64,000 nt of DNA from Rachicladosporium sp. CCFEE 5018 (GCA_002077045.2 KZ111148.1:240330-304329), one strand, 5' to 3'. Numbered from the stretch's first letter, positions 42,656 through 54,800 are shown. Numbers and translations are program-made. The notes: generated by a model not told the origin, from the sequence alone.

Positions 42656-44674
42656 ATGGCTCGACTGCGCGGAGCTCCTGTCGCGCCTCCCAGCACGATC
42701 GCGACGAAACCAGCAGCGAAGACGCGAACGGCACTCGAGGAAAAAACGAATGTCACCAAGACGACACGCGCAAGAGGTACAGCGCTGGAGAGTGATCACC
42801 GAGACTTCATCAAAGATGCCGCGAAGCCCCGCCGGGGAGGGCGGCGCGGCGCCGCGCAAGATGAGGCGACACTGGTTATGGCTGGTGGGCTTGGAACGAG
42901 CGATGCGCCGGAGGCAGTGGCGACCGAAGCTGGAGTCATACTTACTGATCCTGTCATGACGACCGACGAACTGGCAAAGAGTGATAGTCTACTGCCTGCT
43001 ACTGCGAAGCCGAGGGGTCGACAGCTAAGCATGGCACGGGATGCGCCACGCGAGAGCACAGCAAGGAAATCGCCGCCAAGTGTGAAGCAGCCCGCACAGC
43101 CTGCACGCAAAGGCAGGACTGCAGGGCTGAAGATCGCACAGCACGAAGTCGAAGCTATCGAAACATCATCAGATCCGCTACCGGGGCAGCGAAGATCGAA
43201 AGGTGCGGTCCAGGAACGCTCGGAGTTCTCAATATCGCCCTCGCCTCCACCTCCTGGCAAGCTGCAGTCAGTGCACAAACGCACGTCCGTCGCTGCTCCT
43301 TCTTCTGTTCTACGACCGCAGCCTACACCAGCAGCGGAGCATAGTGTGCTCGCGCTGAAGAATTTCATTCGCAGGCCGCGACAGGGCAGCATGCTCGCAA
43401 TGGTACAGAATCGCACTGCAAGTGCACGACCATCACTCTTGCACGCCCGTCCGCAAGTCGAGGAGGATCCGAGTGTGTTCGATGTTGAGATTGAGAGTGG
43501 CGATGAAGAGGACTTCGCTCCCGAGGCTGAGGGAACGCCTGCGCATCTGGCAAAGTCGAAACGGTCAAGCAAGGCACCTCGTAGCTCGACCCCTCTCAAG
43601 GCCGCTGCACGTGTATCGACTGCAAACACCAAGAAGCGGAGGTCAGACCAGGTCGAAGGCGGAGGCTCGTCACTTGGTTCGCTGAGTTCGAAGCGACATA
43701 AGTCGCGTAGTGAACAGGAGACCGAGCATCAATTTTACGACGACGAGATCTACCTGCCAAAGCAGGCCCCGTCATCAGCTCGGCGACATTCGCCACTCCC
43801 ACTTCAGGCCACATCTGATATTCAAGTCCTGAACTCGTCACCAGCACCGTCGTCCACGCCACCTACCGAACCATCCTCATCGACGAAGCAGCCAGCGCTG
43901 TCGTGTGCTGAGCTTGCCATACCATCCACCGAGGAGCAGCAGCTTGACGGGGATGATGACCTCCCGTCCAACCCTCTGGACACAGTGTACGAAGCGCACC
44001 ACGCTACACTAGCAGACCCCATCAGCAGTCCGACTCCGCCTGCCGAGACAAGTACGCAGGGTACAGACATATATGCCGACCCATTGACTCAAGTTTCGCC
44101 TCTTCCCCGATTACGAGCTCCACAGACGAAAGCAAAGGCAAAGACCGTCTCGACCGCAACACTGCAGTCACTCTTGCCGAAGCGGAAAGCACCTCCTCGT
44201 TCGAGAGCAAAGCAGACTGAGTATGACATACCATCTGATAGCGAAGAGGCAGACGAGTCCGCCGCAGACGAGGATGCTGAGGCTGAAGACCGCGGTGCAA
44301 GACGAAGGCGCACTGTCAAAGCCACGCCAGTCAAGAGCAAAAAGATCAAAGCCAAAGTCCGGCCATCGCGAGCACCACTGTCAGCCCGCAAGTCTACTGC
44401 AGCAGCCAACAAGTCTGCAAAACCTACCAGGACGTACGGTCGCAAAGCAGCTACCCCTGCCGCGGCTGACAAGGAGAACGAAGATTACGACATGGACGAG
44501 GAGGATCAGGAGTCATCGGGCTTGCATGATAGCACTGCGACTGTAAGCGGGCTGGTGCAGAGCAAGGAGCTCGAGTCTGTTAGGCAGAAGTTTGAGGAGG
44601 TCGATGAATGGGAGATGAGCTTTGAGAGTATGAGTGCGGAGGATCATCGCAGTTCCAGCCAAGGATGGCGGTAG
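42656..44674 (+). CDS. Large disordered, basic nuclear protein (672 aa), unknown
   Basis: I do not recognise a named family. The frame is open for 672 codons with no intron. The protein is rich in Ser, Pro, Ala, Lys and Arg, with almost no hydrophobic core, so it is probably intrinsically disordered. Many basic clusters look like nuclear-localisation signals (K-K-R-R-S near residue 325, R-R-R-R-T-V-K near 550). Short motif-like islands stand out: F-I-R-R-P-R-Q-G-S-M-L near 240, V-F-D-V-E-I near 275, L-Q-S-L-L-P-K-R-K near 500, Y-D-I-P-S-D-S-E. The C-terminal helix S-V-R-Q-K-F-E-E-V-D-E-W-E-M-S-F-E lies in the last 35 residues and is the part most likely conserved. A chromatin or cell-cycle role is a guess from this composition. 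Confidence 0.65.
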   Translation: MARLRGAPVAPPSTIATKPAAKTRTALEEKTNVTKTTRARGTALESDHRDFIKDAAKPRRGGRRGAAQDEATLVMAGGLGTSDAPEAVATEAGVILTDPVMTTDELAKSDSLLPATAKPRGRQLSMARDAPRESTARKSPPSVKQPAQPARKGRTAGLKIAQHEVEAIETSSDPLPGQRRSKGAVQERSEFSISPSPPPPGKLQSVHKRTSVAAPSSVLRPQPTPAAEHSVLALKNFIRRPRQGSMLAMVQNRTASARPSLLHARPQVEEDPSVFDVEIESGDEEDFAPEAEGTPAHLAKSKRSSKAPRSSTPLKAAARVSTANTKKRRSDQVEGGGSSLGSLSSKRHKSRSEQETEHQFYDDEIYLPKQAPSSARRHSPLPLQATSDIQVLNSSPAPSSTPPTEPSSSTKQPALSCAELAIPSTEEQQLDGDDDLPSNPLDTVYEAHHATLADPISSPTPPAETSTQGTDIYADPLTQVSPLPRLRAPQTKAKAKTVSTATLQSLLPKRKAPPRSRAKQTEYDIPSDSEEADESAADEDAEAEDRGARRRRTVKATPVKSKKIKAKVRPSRAPLSARKSTAAANKSAKPTRTYGRKAATPAAADKENEDYDMDEEDQESSGLHDSTATVSGLVQSKELESVRQKFEEVDEWEMSFESMSAEDHRSSSQGWR

Positions 44675-45341
44675 CAGGAGGAACACGAAATCGAGGATAG
44701 TTTGATCTGCGGCTTCAGCCATGATGTGGCCGACGGAGAAACTGCTTACGCAGGTATGAGAATGTAACCTTCGCTTTTTCACAAAAGTCTGAAGGTTTCC
44801 TGTGCTGCCATTGACAGCGCCGCGACGCTTTCCTCGACTCTGACCGATTGGCGAGAAGTACCATAACGTGGTCAGCGAAGTTTCCATCTGATGGTGTCTC
44901 TCGACAGCACTTCGACAAAGTGTCCACTGTTATGGCGCGGTCAAAATCTGCAGGAGACTGATCATCGTGGAAAGTTATCGGAGCGTAATCGGAAAGTCAA
45001 CAGTGAAGTCAATGCCGTTCAATACGATCTCGGCTAAAACCACGCGTGCGGAGAATCTGTGGGGTTGGTTGCACCGCACCTTCCAACTTCCATCTCTATC
45101 ATCGCCGACTCCTCACGTAGAACTCAACCTCGAAAACTGATTGCCGGTGGCTGGAGAATACGATGTCGGCCGTCACACTCGTCACCATGCGTCCTAACCT
45201 CCTGTCACCGTAGCAATGTGACCCGCACGTGGGAAAGCTTCTCTCGATCAAGCAAGCCGGGTGAGTATACAAGGCTATGTATCCTCCTGTTCCTGAATCT
45301 CCTTCGTCCTCTCGATTTAGTGCTGTTCAAATTCTTCCACG
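44675..45341. other. Intergenic region
   Basis: It lies between two plus-strand genes and presumably holds the esterase promoter. No gene is supported. Confidence 0.4.
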
Positions 45342-47540
45342 ATGATGGGTTTCCCTCTTGCGTTGACATTGACGCTCGCTGGCGTGGCTGTAGCTCATCC
45401 ACCCGGTCGACCATGGCAAGGTGGCCAGGGCTGGCACCATGGACCGGCCCAGCAGTCTGCAGGCTCTGGTCTTACGATTGTAACGCATGATGATCTCTAT
45501 GGTATGTCGACTGCCTGAGCAACTTTTTGGGTGGCGTGGCGTGAACAGCTGCTGATCTTGACCAGGCAATACATCAAGCAGAACCGACAGCATCATTATC
45601 TCGGGCGCAGCAGTATCCGAAGCCCAAGCACAGCAGGCCTGCTCAGCTCTTGGCGAACAGCTCTGGAGTCCTGGAGATGTCAGTCTTCTCGAGTACCTGG
45701 CGTATGAGGATCAGCAGGGACCCTACTGGATCGCTGGGGCCAAGGACGTGGATGCAAAGTCATAGACAGCACCGGCAAGCAGGCGTCTGCGACCTGGAAC
45801 GCTCAGTATCCGGCTCTGTGCACGAACAGCGCACCCTTGAGCAATGCCACTTACAATCCTAACGGGACCGAGTGGCAGACTACTATCGACTCCGCAGGTC
45901 AGGAGATCACTGGGTTCCGCGACAAGCACAGCTTCCGATTCCTAGGTATCAAATATGCCAATCAGCCTGAACGCTTCACGTATAGCACTCCACTGGACGC
46001 TGCAGGCTCGTACAGTGCTCTTGATTTTGGCTCCCAATGTGTGCAAGCTGGTGGCGTGGGGTCGGAAGACTGTCTGTTTCTCAACGTTTGGACACCGTAT
46101 CTGCCTGGCAATGTAAGCTCGAATGGCAACGGCTGGGCTCGTGGCTGGCCAGGTGAGAAGTCTTCAAGTACAGCACTCAAGCCTGTACTGTTTTGGATTC
46201 ACGGCGGTGCTTTTACCGGTGGCACTGGCTCAGACCCTACATTCGACGGTGGTGCGTTCGCGAGCAGAGGTGACATCGTCGTTGTGACGATCAATTACCG
46301 ACTAGGCACGCTCGGCTTCCTCGCCCTTGAAGACGGCGCTACGAACGGCAATTTCGGTCTAGCAGATCAGATTACTGCACTCGAATGGGTACACTCCCAT
46401 ATCGCTGCTTTCGGTGGAGATGCCAGCCGTATCACCATCGCCGGGCAGTCCGCTGGTGCTGCCAGCGTGCGTGCACTCCTTGCTAGTCCGAAAGCAATCG
46501 GGAAGTACGCAGCTGCAGTTCCACAGAGCAATCTCGCCGGAGAAGCATATGCCACCACCTATGGCGAGTGGTACAACATCACGGAAGAGGTGATTGTAGC
46601 CGCTGACCCAGTCCTGAACGCCACTGGCTCTCTGAATGCCACTTCTCAGGTCAACTGCCTGCGAGCTCTCGATCCTCACGCGATTGCCAACCTCACGGCA
46701 GTCGCTCGCTTCCTCGTCGTCGATGGCACCTACCTCACGACCTCCGAACTCGAAGTTACAGGTAAATGTCCCACGGCGAATGTTCCGGTGATGATGGGTA
46801 TCATGCGTGACGACGGCGCAGCCTTCATTTCCTACCCTATGGTCAACGATACCCTCACCGAGTTCATCACGAGTCAAGGTCTCAGCGTCATCCCATCAGT
46901 CGATATCGCATCACTCACTACTATATTCCCCGAACCTACATCAGCAAACGCCACTCTGAACGTCTTCAACACCTCCGCCCTCATTTCTACGGATGCTCAG
47001 TTCCGCTGCCTTGACCTGGCATCTGCTTACTCCGCCGCACTTCACTCGGTGTTCCCTGAGATCTACTTCTACGAGTTCAATCGCTCATATCAGCTGAGCT
47101 TTTACTCCCCGAACGCGCCTGTCTGTGTGCCTGCACCTAGTGCTGAGCATCCGCTGGGAGACCCAAGGAACGAGTACTTCAAATGTCACTCAGGAGAGCT
47201 CTACTACGTCTTCGGTAGTCTGGCGTTCAATGGCCTCGCGCCACGAGACGATCTTGACATTCCGTTCGAGCAATTTTCGCTTGATACATGGGCGAGCTTC
47301 GTGAGGACGCACAATCCAAACCCGGATCTTGCCTTCCTGAAGGCGAAGGGCTTCACTAACACGCTGAATGCTATTGCGGCTAGTGGCAGTCAGTGGACGC
47401 CTTACACGACGCAGTACCAGCAAACTAGGGTGTTAGAGTGGCCTGCTCTCGAAGCGAGTGAGTGGGTGTTTGCTGGCGGGAACGAGGCACAGTGTGATGC
47501 ATTGGGGTTGCCGCTGAATTACTATGAGACTAGGCAGTGA
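45342..47540 (+). CDS. Secreted type-B carboxylesterase with N-terminal extension, frameshifted
   Basis: It is an alpha/beta-hydrolase that cleaves carboxylic esters. Exon 1 (45342-45501) gives a signal peptide (hydrophobic run near residues 4-16, A-V-A-H) and a Gly/His/Gln-rich segment. A 64-nt intron (GTATGT donor, GCTGATC branch, CCAG acceptor) precedes exon 2 from 45566. An N-terminal extension (A-C-S-A-L-G-E-Q-L-W-S-P ... G-P-Y-W-I-A-G) comes before the catalytic domain. The domain shows G-F-R-D ... R-F-L-G-I-K-Y-A, E-D-C-L-F-L-N-V-W (type-B signature), the nucleophile G-Q-S-A-G, an acidic M-R-D-D-G, and C-H-S-G-E-L with the catalytic His. Near 45757 one base is missing, so the extension runs into TAG while the rest (from V-I-D-S-T-G) is in another frame. 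The frame from 45837 is intact. The full product would be about 711 residues. Confidence 0.82.
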
Positions 47541-47977
47541 GCGTGGGACTGGAATCTCGCAGAGTGAAGTTTGTCTCACTGAAAAGCAGTATATGATAAT
47601 GATGATGTCGCCTGAGATGCGGGAGAAAGAGTATCCTGCTGTTTCGTTGCAAAAGCCTCAGTGCCGCTCGTGGGTGGTCGAGAGGGAGGTCATCGGCACC
47701 GTACTGGGCGGTACAAGCGTTCAAACAGTCATAGACGCAGGCTGACGACATTCGATGTGAATGTCGATAGGAGCTGGGCAGCTGAATGTATGCGCTTGTA
47801 AAGTGATTTTAACGCGCACGTGACGTCGCGTGTGAAGCGCGTCCGCGACTTCCCAAATCTAGAGTGTATGCGTCTTGTCCTACGATGTGCATTCGCGCCT
47901 CCAGTCAATCCAAATATGAGCTGAGCTTATAAACATCCTACCCTCAAGATCGACTGATACGGTCAGTGACTCATGAG
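47541..47977. other. Intergenic region
   Basis: It lies between the esterase and ORC4, both on the plus strand. It probably holds the ORC4 promoter. Nothing else was recognised. Confidence 0.4.
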
Positions 47978-50014
47978 ATGGACGACACAGACTCCCCAAG
48001 AGCCTCAAAACGGCGAAAAATTGCTCGGCCAGCAAGATATTCGGACGGCGGCGAGACTGTCATGGTCGCGCCGCGGAAGACTGCCGAAAGCGCTCTTGAG
48101 AGGTTGAAAGCGAAGAGAGCGGCGCAAAGGAACCCTGAGAGCAGTCCAGCAAGACGCGATGCTACACCAACGACGCTGAAGAGGACGGCGCAGAGGATTA
48201 CCGAAAGCAGCCCAGCAAAGCCCGTAAAGCTCGACGCTACACCGACGAAGCTGAGGGGAGCGGCGCGGGAAAGTGCCGAGAGCAGTCCAGCAAAGGCTGC
48301 GCGGCATGGTGCTACACCGACGAAGCCAAAAGCCGGGTTCTTCAAGGCTTTCACGAAGCCGCGAGGGGAGTCTGTGGGAGGACAACATGAAGCGGCGACA
48401 GATGCGGAATTGCCGACTGTCATGACACCTTCGCCAGCGAGGGTAAAGCAGCCCAAGATTCATAGTGCTCGGCCAAGCACTACGCAGAATGCACTTGCCA
48501 CGCCAACGAAGGGAGCGAAGGACCGCCTGAATGGAACTACGACTCCGGCAAAGCCAGCGCCGAGCGAAAGTAAGTCAGTCGTGACACTTTCGAACGCAGC
48601 TCAAACCCAAGCTATATATGCAATAGTCGAAAGTGAAGGCACAGTATACGGATTACCGATCTTCCAGCGAATCATAATGGAGCGGTGTACAGAGAGACGG
48701 CCGATACCTGTCACGAATCTGGAAGAGGAATACGCGAAAGTCAACACCGTCATTTCGCAGACTATCCTTTCAGGCGAGAGCAACAGTATGCTCCTGATCG
48801 GGGCACGGGGTAGTGGGAAAACTACCATGGTCAATCAGATCTTAGGCGAGCACACGGCACAGCACGGCGATGACTTCCATGTAGTGAGGTTGAACGGCTT
48901 CATACACACAGATGACAAGATCGCGCTACGGGAGATTTGGCGCCAACTCGGCCGTGAGACGGAGCTCGAGGGCGAGGAAGGCGCTGCCAGGAACTATGCG
49001 GACACACTGACAACCTTGCTAGCACTGCTATCAACACCTGCAGAGCTGGGCCAGAAGCAAGAGGACGGGCAGTTGACCAAGAGCGTCATCTTCGTACTTG
49101 ATGAATTCGAGTTGTTCGCTTCGCATCCTCGGCAGACGCTGCTGTACAACCTCTTCGACATTGCCCAAAGTCGAAAGGCGCCAATAGCGGTCCTTGGGCT
49201 GACTACGAGGATTGAGGTGGCCGAGACCCTGGAGAAGCGAGTGAAGAGTCGGTTCAGCCATCGCTTCGTGCACCTCAGTCTGCCGAAAAGCTACAATGCC
49301 TTCCTGGACGTCTGCAAAGCTGCCTTAACGCTCAACATTGACCAGCTCAGCGAAGGTGAGAGTGTGGCACTGAGCAAGGTCTGTGTCCAGGAGCGCAAGT
49401 CCAAGGGATCGCCACAGGGCCCACTGGACTCTTGCATTGTAGCTTGGAACCACGCGATATCGAGCATGCTTTCCTCACCCGAGCTAGACCCGACGCTGCG
49501 GCGAATGTACTATACCGACAAGTCCATACCTGCCTTTCTGACGGCCATGCTGTACCCACTAGCAACACTGGGTCTGGCAGACACTGGATCGAGGGAGCTG
49601 AGTGCCGTACTAATTCACTCCCTACTCTCCAGTCCTCATCTCTTGCCGCCTGACAACAAACTCACGCTCTTGTCCACCCTCTCAACTCTCGAAGTCGCTC
49701 TCCTTATCTGCGCTGCTCGACAGACAGCAATCCACTCCACCGAACTGATTAGCTTCAATCTCGCATACGAAGAGTACAAAGTTCTTGCATCCAAAGCAAA
49801 GCTTCAGGCTGCTGCTTCTGGGGCTATGGGCGGAGCGGCGAAAGTCTGGGGAAGGGAGGTAGCGAGGGATGCGTGGCGAAGCCTCTCGGACGCTGGGCTG
49901 ATGATCGCCGAGGGCGGAGGTGATGGGACAGGAAGGGCTGATGTTGGACTGGAGGAAATTGGACAGAGTGGAGCTGACTTGGGTGGATGGGGCAGGTGGT
50001 GCAAGGAGATATGA
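47978..50014 (+). CDS. ORC4: Origin recognition complex subunit 4 (Orc4), 678 aa
   Basis: Orc4 is an AAA+ subunit of the six-protein complex that marks replication origins and loads Mcm2-7. The ATG at 47978 is the first in frame; an upstream GTG was ignored. Residues 1-230 are a basic disordered region containing three S-P-A-K/R ... A-T-P-T repeats. The AAA+ domain shows V-Y-G-L-P before the fold, Walker A G-A-R-G-S-G-K-T (~275-282), Walker B V-I-F-V-L-D-E-F-E (~370-378), and F-D-I-A-Q-S-R-K-A-P-I-A-V-L-G-L-T-T-R near sensor 1. It continues with K-R-V-K-S-R-F-S-H-R, the arginine-finger region that serves Orc1. The C-terminal winged-helix part contains L-S-T-L-E-V-A-L-L-I. No intron is present. 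Metazoan and yeast Orc4 are shorter because they lack such a long N-terminal tail. Confidence 0.92.
   Translation: MDDTDSPRASKRRKIARPARYSDGGETVMVAPRKTAESALERLKAKRAAQRNPESSPARRDATPTTLKRTAQRITESSPAKPVKLDATPTKLRGAARESAESSPAKAARHGATPTKPKAGFFKAFTKPRGESVGGQHEAATDAELPTVMTPSPARVKQPKIHSARPSTTQNALATPTKGAKDRLNGTTTPAKPAPSESKSVVTLSNAAQTQAIYAIVESEGTVYGLPIFQRIIMERCTERRPIPVTNLEEEYAKVNTVISQTILSGESNSMLLIGARGSGKTTMVNQILGEHTAQHGDDFHVVRLNGFIHTDDKIALREIWRQLGRETELEGEEGAARNYADTLTTLLALLSTPAELGQKQEDGQLTKSVIFVLDEFELFASHPRQTLLYNLFDIAQSRKAPIAVLGLTTRIEVAETLEKRVKSRFSHRFVHLSLPKSYNAFLDVCKAALTLNIDQLSEGESVALSKVCVQERKSKGSPQGPLDSCIVAWNHAISSMLSSPELDPTLRRMYYTDKSIPAFLTAMLYPLATLGLADTGSRELSAVLIHSLLSSPHLLPPDNKLTLLSTLSTLEVALLICAARQTAIHSTELISFNLAYEEYKVLASKAKLQAAASGAMGGAAKVWGREVARDAWRSLSDAGLMIAEGGGDGTGRADVGLEEIGQSGADLGGWGRWCKEI
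48137..48330 (+). repeat. Three imperfect 66-75-bp repeats inside ORC4
   Basis: Units start at 48137, 48203 and 48278 with GA(G/A)AGCAG(T/C)CCAGCAA and each contains a later GCTACACC(A/G)ACGA word. They encode S-S-P-A-K/R followed by A-T-P-T-x, i.e. alternating proline-directed sites followed by a basic residue in most units. Confidence 0.8.
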
Positions 50015-51882
50015 GTGCACATATACTTCCATATAGATTAACTCGGGTCTGGCCAACGATGTCCACCCGAAACTGGGTTTGACATGGTCAATATCGTCAA
50101 CCATACCACGCGTTGCTGAGATTGATCAATCTGAGCAGGCGATCTCTGCATGCAATCATCGCAGCCAAGCAGAATAGTGACCATACAAAACTTCACTGCA
50201 GCACAACACGCAGAGCACGGCACCGGTAAAACCCATAGTTCCGCTCGTGCGAGCTGTACATCTCCGCACGGCACCGCATCGCAGACAGGCCCATAAGAGG
50301 GCAATGCAGTCAAAACTTCGCGATGCAGGCAGAGAGTACTCTACAGAATAGCTTGAGGCCGAGCTGTCAGGCTCATCTAGCCAGCCAGCCACATTTTGGC
50401 AAACACCCCCGGAAAAAGATTCCGGGCCGTGAGCAGGCAGTTCCTTGACTGATCGGCGCCATCGTCACGCCATCTCTCCCACGTTCCCGGGATGCTGTTC
50501 CCAAATTGAGAGCTGTGCGCGCATTGGCTCAAGATGCGGAATCGGCATGCGTGGGGTTGGGCACATCGAGCGATCGTGGAGGGGGCTCGAGCATCATCAG
50601 ATTGTGATATTCAAGCGCGACATGAAACCTCGTATGTGAGGTAGCAGGATTGACATTGATCGTCAAAGCAATGTGACAGCGCGAGCCGCATCGGCTGCAA
50701 CTGTCCCCAACCTTCTCCGCTACCGACATAAAACTCTACCGACTTACCACTGCCTCGGGCCCAAGGAGCTGCCCGATCAGTCGAACGCCGACACTTCCCC
50801 ATGCGCGGCCAGGCGAGCCGACGCGTGCAAGATATATGAGGCTGCATGGGTGCAAGTCTAGCCGCTTGAGCAATTGCTCAGATAGGGCGGTTTGGCGCAT
50901 TTCGTGACACTGAGGAATCCTACGCCCGGCCACATGGCTGATGATACTGTGATCTACCTCCGTGCAAGTGCGACAACCTCGACTTGGTCTCGGTGCGACG
51001 TACAATAGCAGTCTTACGGTCGAGCGCGACCTAGCAAACATAATAGGTTTGCACTCAAAGCAATATATCAGTCCGTAATTGCATTACTCTATGCCAACGT
51101 GCAGCAAGGTACAAGCTGTGGATACTAGACACCACGCGACATAAAGTACCACTGACGCAATGAACCTAATATCGCAGCCCTTAGCGTACTCTAACATAGC
51201 GCAACATCGAGTCGTGGTTCGTAGAGGGGACAAAGCGTGGCGGTACGGCGTGCGGGCATGATCAATATTGGTGTAAACCGAGAAACGCACAAGCCTCATG
51301 GCTGGAGAGAGGGGAACACTCAGAGACCCTGGTAGAAGTACATGCCCGTGCATGGGCGGAACCACAAAAATGTTGAAGTCTTGCCAATGACGATGAAGAT
51401 CACTATAGCAATGTTACCTTCCCTTCTCAAGTCGCTGATCTCTTCCCAAACAAAGCGTCTTGTCGTCTGAATAAGCTCATCGAATTTCCACGTGGCAGGT
51501 CGAAGGCGGCGTGATCCGTCGACCGGCGAACTCCACTACTCATGCTCGGGTAGAAGTCAAATGACGATCCCCCTCCTCGAAGAACATCCTTGGAGAAGCA
51601 CATCGTCAGGAAGCCTGCAGGATTCAATCAATCAACGCGCGGCATCGACGAAGCGCCTCGATCACTCGATTGGAGCTATCACGGCGTGTCGTCGATACAC
51701 TGCTGCTGCGTCTCACGACAGCCCTACCGGACTCGCCGATGGTCTGGAGCTTGTGATACTTCCGACGCCGCATGGTCGCAAACATTTGAGATAATGCTGC
51801 GAACACTGCGGAATTGACTGCGCCTTAAGGAGCCTTATGACTGTGCTTATGACTGCACAGTGTAGATGCGCTGGCACCCAGT
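50015..51882. other. Intergenic region, 1.87 kb
   Basis: It lies upstream of the Zn2Cys6 regulator. All frames are about 100 codons or less and overlap on both strands; no RNA gene was recognised. Long upstream regions are common for fungal regulators. Confidence 0.4.
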
Positions 51883-54800
51883 ATGCAAAGCATGACATCG
51901 GTGACTGCACCTGAGGCCACCGAAGATGCCGATTTCGCCCAGGCGCCCGACGGCGTCGACACCAGCCAGGCAGAGGCCGCCTTGAAGGCCAAATTATCTC
52001 GAAAACGCACTAAGTCAGGATGTCTTACATGTCGCAAACGGCGCATCAAGTGCGGCGAGGAGCGCATGGTGTGCAAGAATTGCATCAAATCTAAACGACA
52101 CTGCGAAGGCTACAGCCAGCGCGTAGTGTTCAAGCCGCCGAACTTCCTCGACTACCAAGCGGCGCCCAATGGAGGAGCTCACATCGTTTTCCAGGCAATG
52201 CCTGGGCCTGGGCAGCCCATGGCCTATCAGGCGATGCCAAATGGAACGTACGCTCACGATCCGGGAATGTACACTCAGCTTCGCCCAAGACCATTGGACA
52301 CCTCGGCGCAACACGTCGATCCATCGACATACCAGCACGTCTTTGCGACGCCGCAGCAGCAGATGCATGGCATGAACGGCGTGCATGGACAAGCTATGGC
52401 CAATCCCTCGCACATGCACGGCCAGCAGGTTACTGCGCAATCGGGGTTACCCGTGCAGAACGGAGCATACGCACTAGGGCAGCCTATGCACGATGGGACG
52501 GCCAATGTAGGGTGGACAGATGAAGGCTCGGCACGTAGGCAGAGCCATGTGCAGTACCAGATACCGCCTCATGTTATGGCTGGCTACAATCCCCATTTCA
52601 CAGAAGCTCCACCTCACCCAGCAATCCTAGCCTCCAACGACAGAACGCCTGCGGTACCCTCGTCTCAGGCCGCCCAGGCGCAGCCTCGAGTCGCCACTAA
52701 TTTACAGCCTCGACATCAGCCTGCACCGCAAACGCCAGTCACCGCCAGGCAAGGACCCCAGCAGCCATGGGAAGCACTGTCGTATACGCCACGACCCGAG
52801 CTGAGCCGACCGATTGATCTCCCGCCTAGTATTCAGACCCCGGTCACATATGCGCGACAGGAGCATGTGGTATATGCTCCAGTCACTCCACCGGCCTATG
52901 CACCAGACGCTGACTACCACGACTCTACGACGCAACCTCTGCAACATCATACACCCACCCAGCTTCTCATCGACGCAGCCGTGGAACTACAGGACGACGA
53001 CTATTACGATGTTCAGTCCGATGAAGAGATGGAGTTTGAGTCCTCGACAGCAATCACGACCAACCACAGGCCACGCATGTTACAGCGAATGTTGCACAAT
53101 AATCGCATGAACGAGCAGAACATGCAAATCCGACGATACGACACCTTTCTGGAGAGCGGGATGCTTGATCGATATCGTGTAGATGAAGTCGCGAACCCGT
53201 TGCGGAACCCTGCAACGGCACGTGTCTTCGCTCATTTCATTTCCGCCACCGGCCCGAGTCTGTCGACGTTTGAGCGACATCCTGTGAGCTCCTCTGTGTT
53301 GTTCACGGAAGGCTCGGTACCATCCTCGCAGCAGGGACTATGGACGTACACGATGCCGATGGCGGCCTTACGGAACCAAGGGCTTCTGCATGCCATGCTA
53401 GCGCTTGCGAGTCTACACATTGCCCGTCTGCAAGGTGGCGCAACCACACCTTCGCTGCAGCACTACATGTGGTCACTCAAGAGGATCCACAAGTCGGTCG
53501 GGTCGAAGGACCCCAAAAGGCGTTTACAGGTCACGACAATCGCTGCGTCCATGCTGTTGGGCTTCTATGAGATCATGACTGCAGACCATGTGAAGTGGAA
53601 TAGGCATCTTGCTGGCGCTAAGCAGCTATTCGTCGAAACAGACTTCATTGGCATGACTAGGCAGTTCAGACGGATGAAGAGAGAAAAGTGGGCAAACGAA
53701 CAACAGAATGGCCGCAGGAACTCTATCTTCACCAGCCTCAGCAGTGGCGTTGACTTACTAGACCAAATGGATGATGTGGACGAAACAATGGTGAGCCGCT
53801 TTGTCGGGCGACAAGTACGCTACGACGATGCAGGCCATATCGAGTCGCCGCGATCCGGCATACCTGAGGAGCTCGACATTGCCAAGTTCGAGATCTTGAA
53901 GGACCTATTTTGGTGGTACGCTAAGCAGGATGCATACCAGAGTGTGGTGAGCGGCAACGCATTGCTGTATGTACATTCGCTTTCTGGCGAGTGGACGGGA
54001 GCTGACTTGCACTCACAGCATGGACTACAGTCGATGGGCCGATTGTCCACCACGCGCACCTCTTGGTCGACCAGATGCCATCTACGGCTCCTTTGATCAC
54101 CTTATCCTACTTCTCGGTCGCATTGCCGACTTCGCTTCCAGAGATCGAGCGCGCAAGCTGAAGCAGATGGAGCAAAATGGCGGGCAATGGATACCAGCAC
54201 CAGGGATGAACATATCACGTCCACCACAGCCACCGCCTACACCAGGGTCTGCAGCTCCGCCACCGCCTCAAGCAGGTCCAATATTCTTTGGCATGGCACC
54301 ACCACCAAGGGCCAACGTACAGATGCCGGCATCATACAATCCAGCACACTATGCATTCACTCCGAAGCAAGAGCACGCGTCTTTACCAATCGACCTCCAA
54401 GTCGCAACCGAGGCTGCTCTGGCAGAGTACGGTCGCATTCGTGCGGCGCTCCAGGAGTATGCTGCAGCTCTCAGTACCGAAGCCTTCCAACCGCTTGGAC
54501 CGGATCTCCACATGCCGTTCGATACGCCATTCGGTCCTGCCAAAACATATCAGCGATACGACATCGCGCTTCTCTGGGCTGTATACAACATGGCTGTGAT
54601 CATCGCGATCCGCTCACATCCTCACATGCATCCCGCCGCACACGCAGCTGCGGCGATCGCCGCTCCAGAAACCGCTTTCTTCGCAAACGAGATAGGTGCC
54701 ATCACTGCAGGGATGAATACTAGTCCTGCCAACCAGCCTTTGAATCCTACCCTCGGCGCTGCACTGTCAGAAAGCTGCATGCCTTCCTTCTTCGCCGCAG

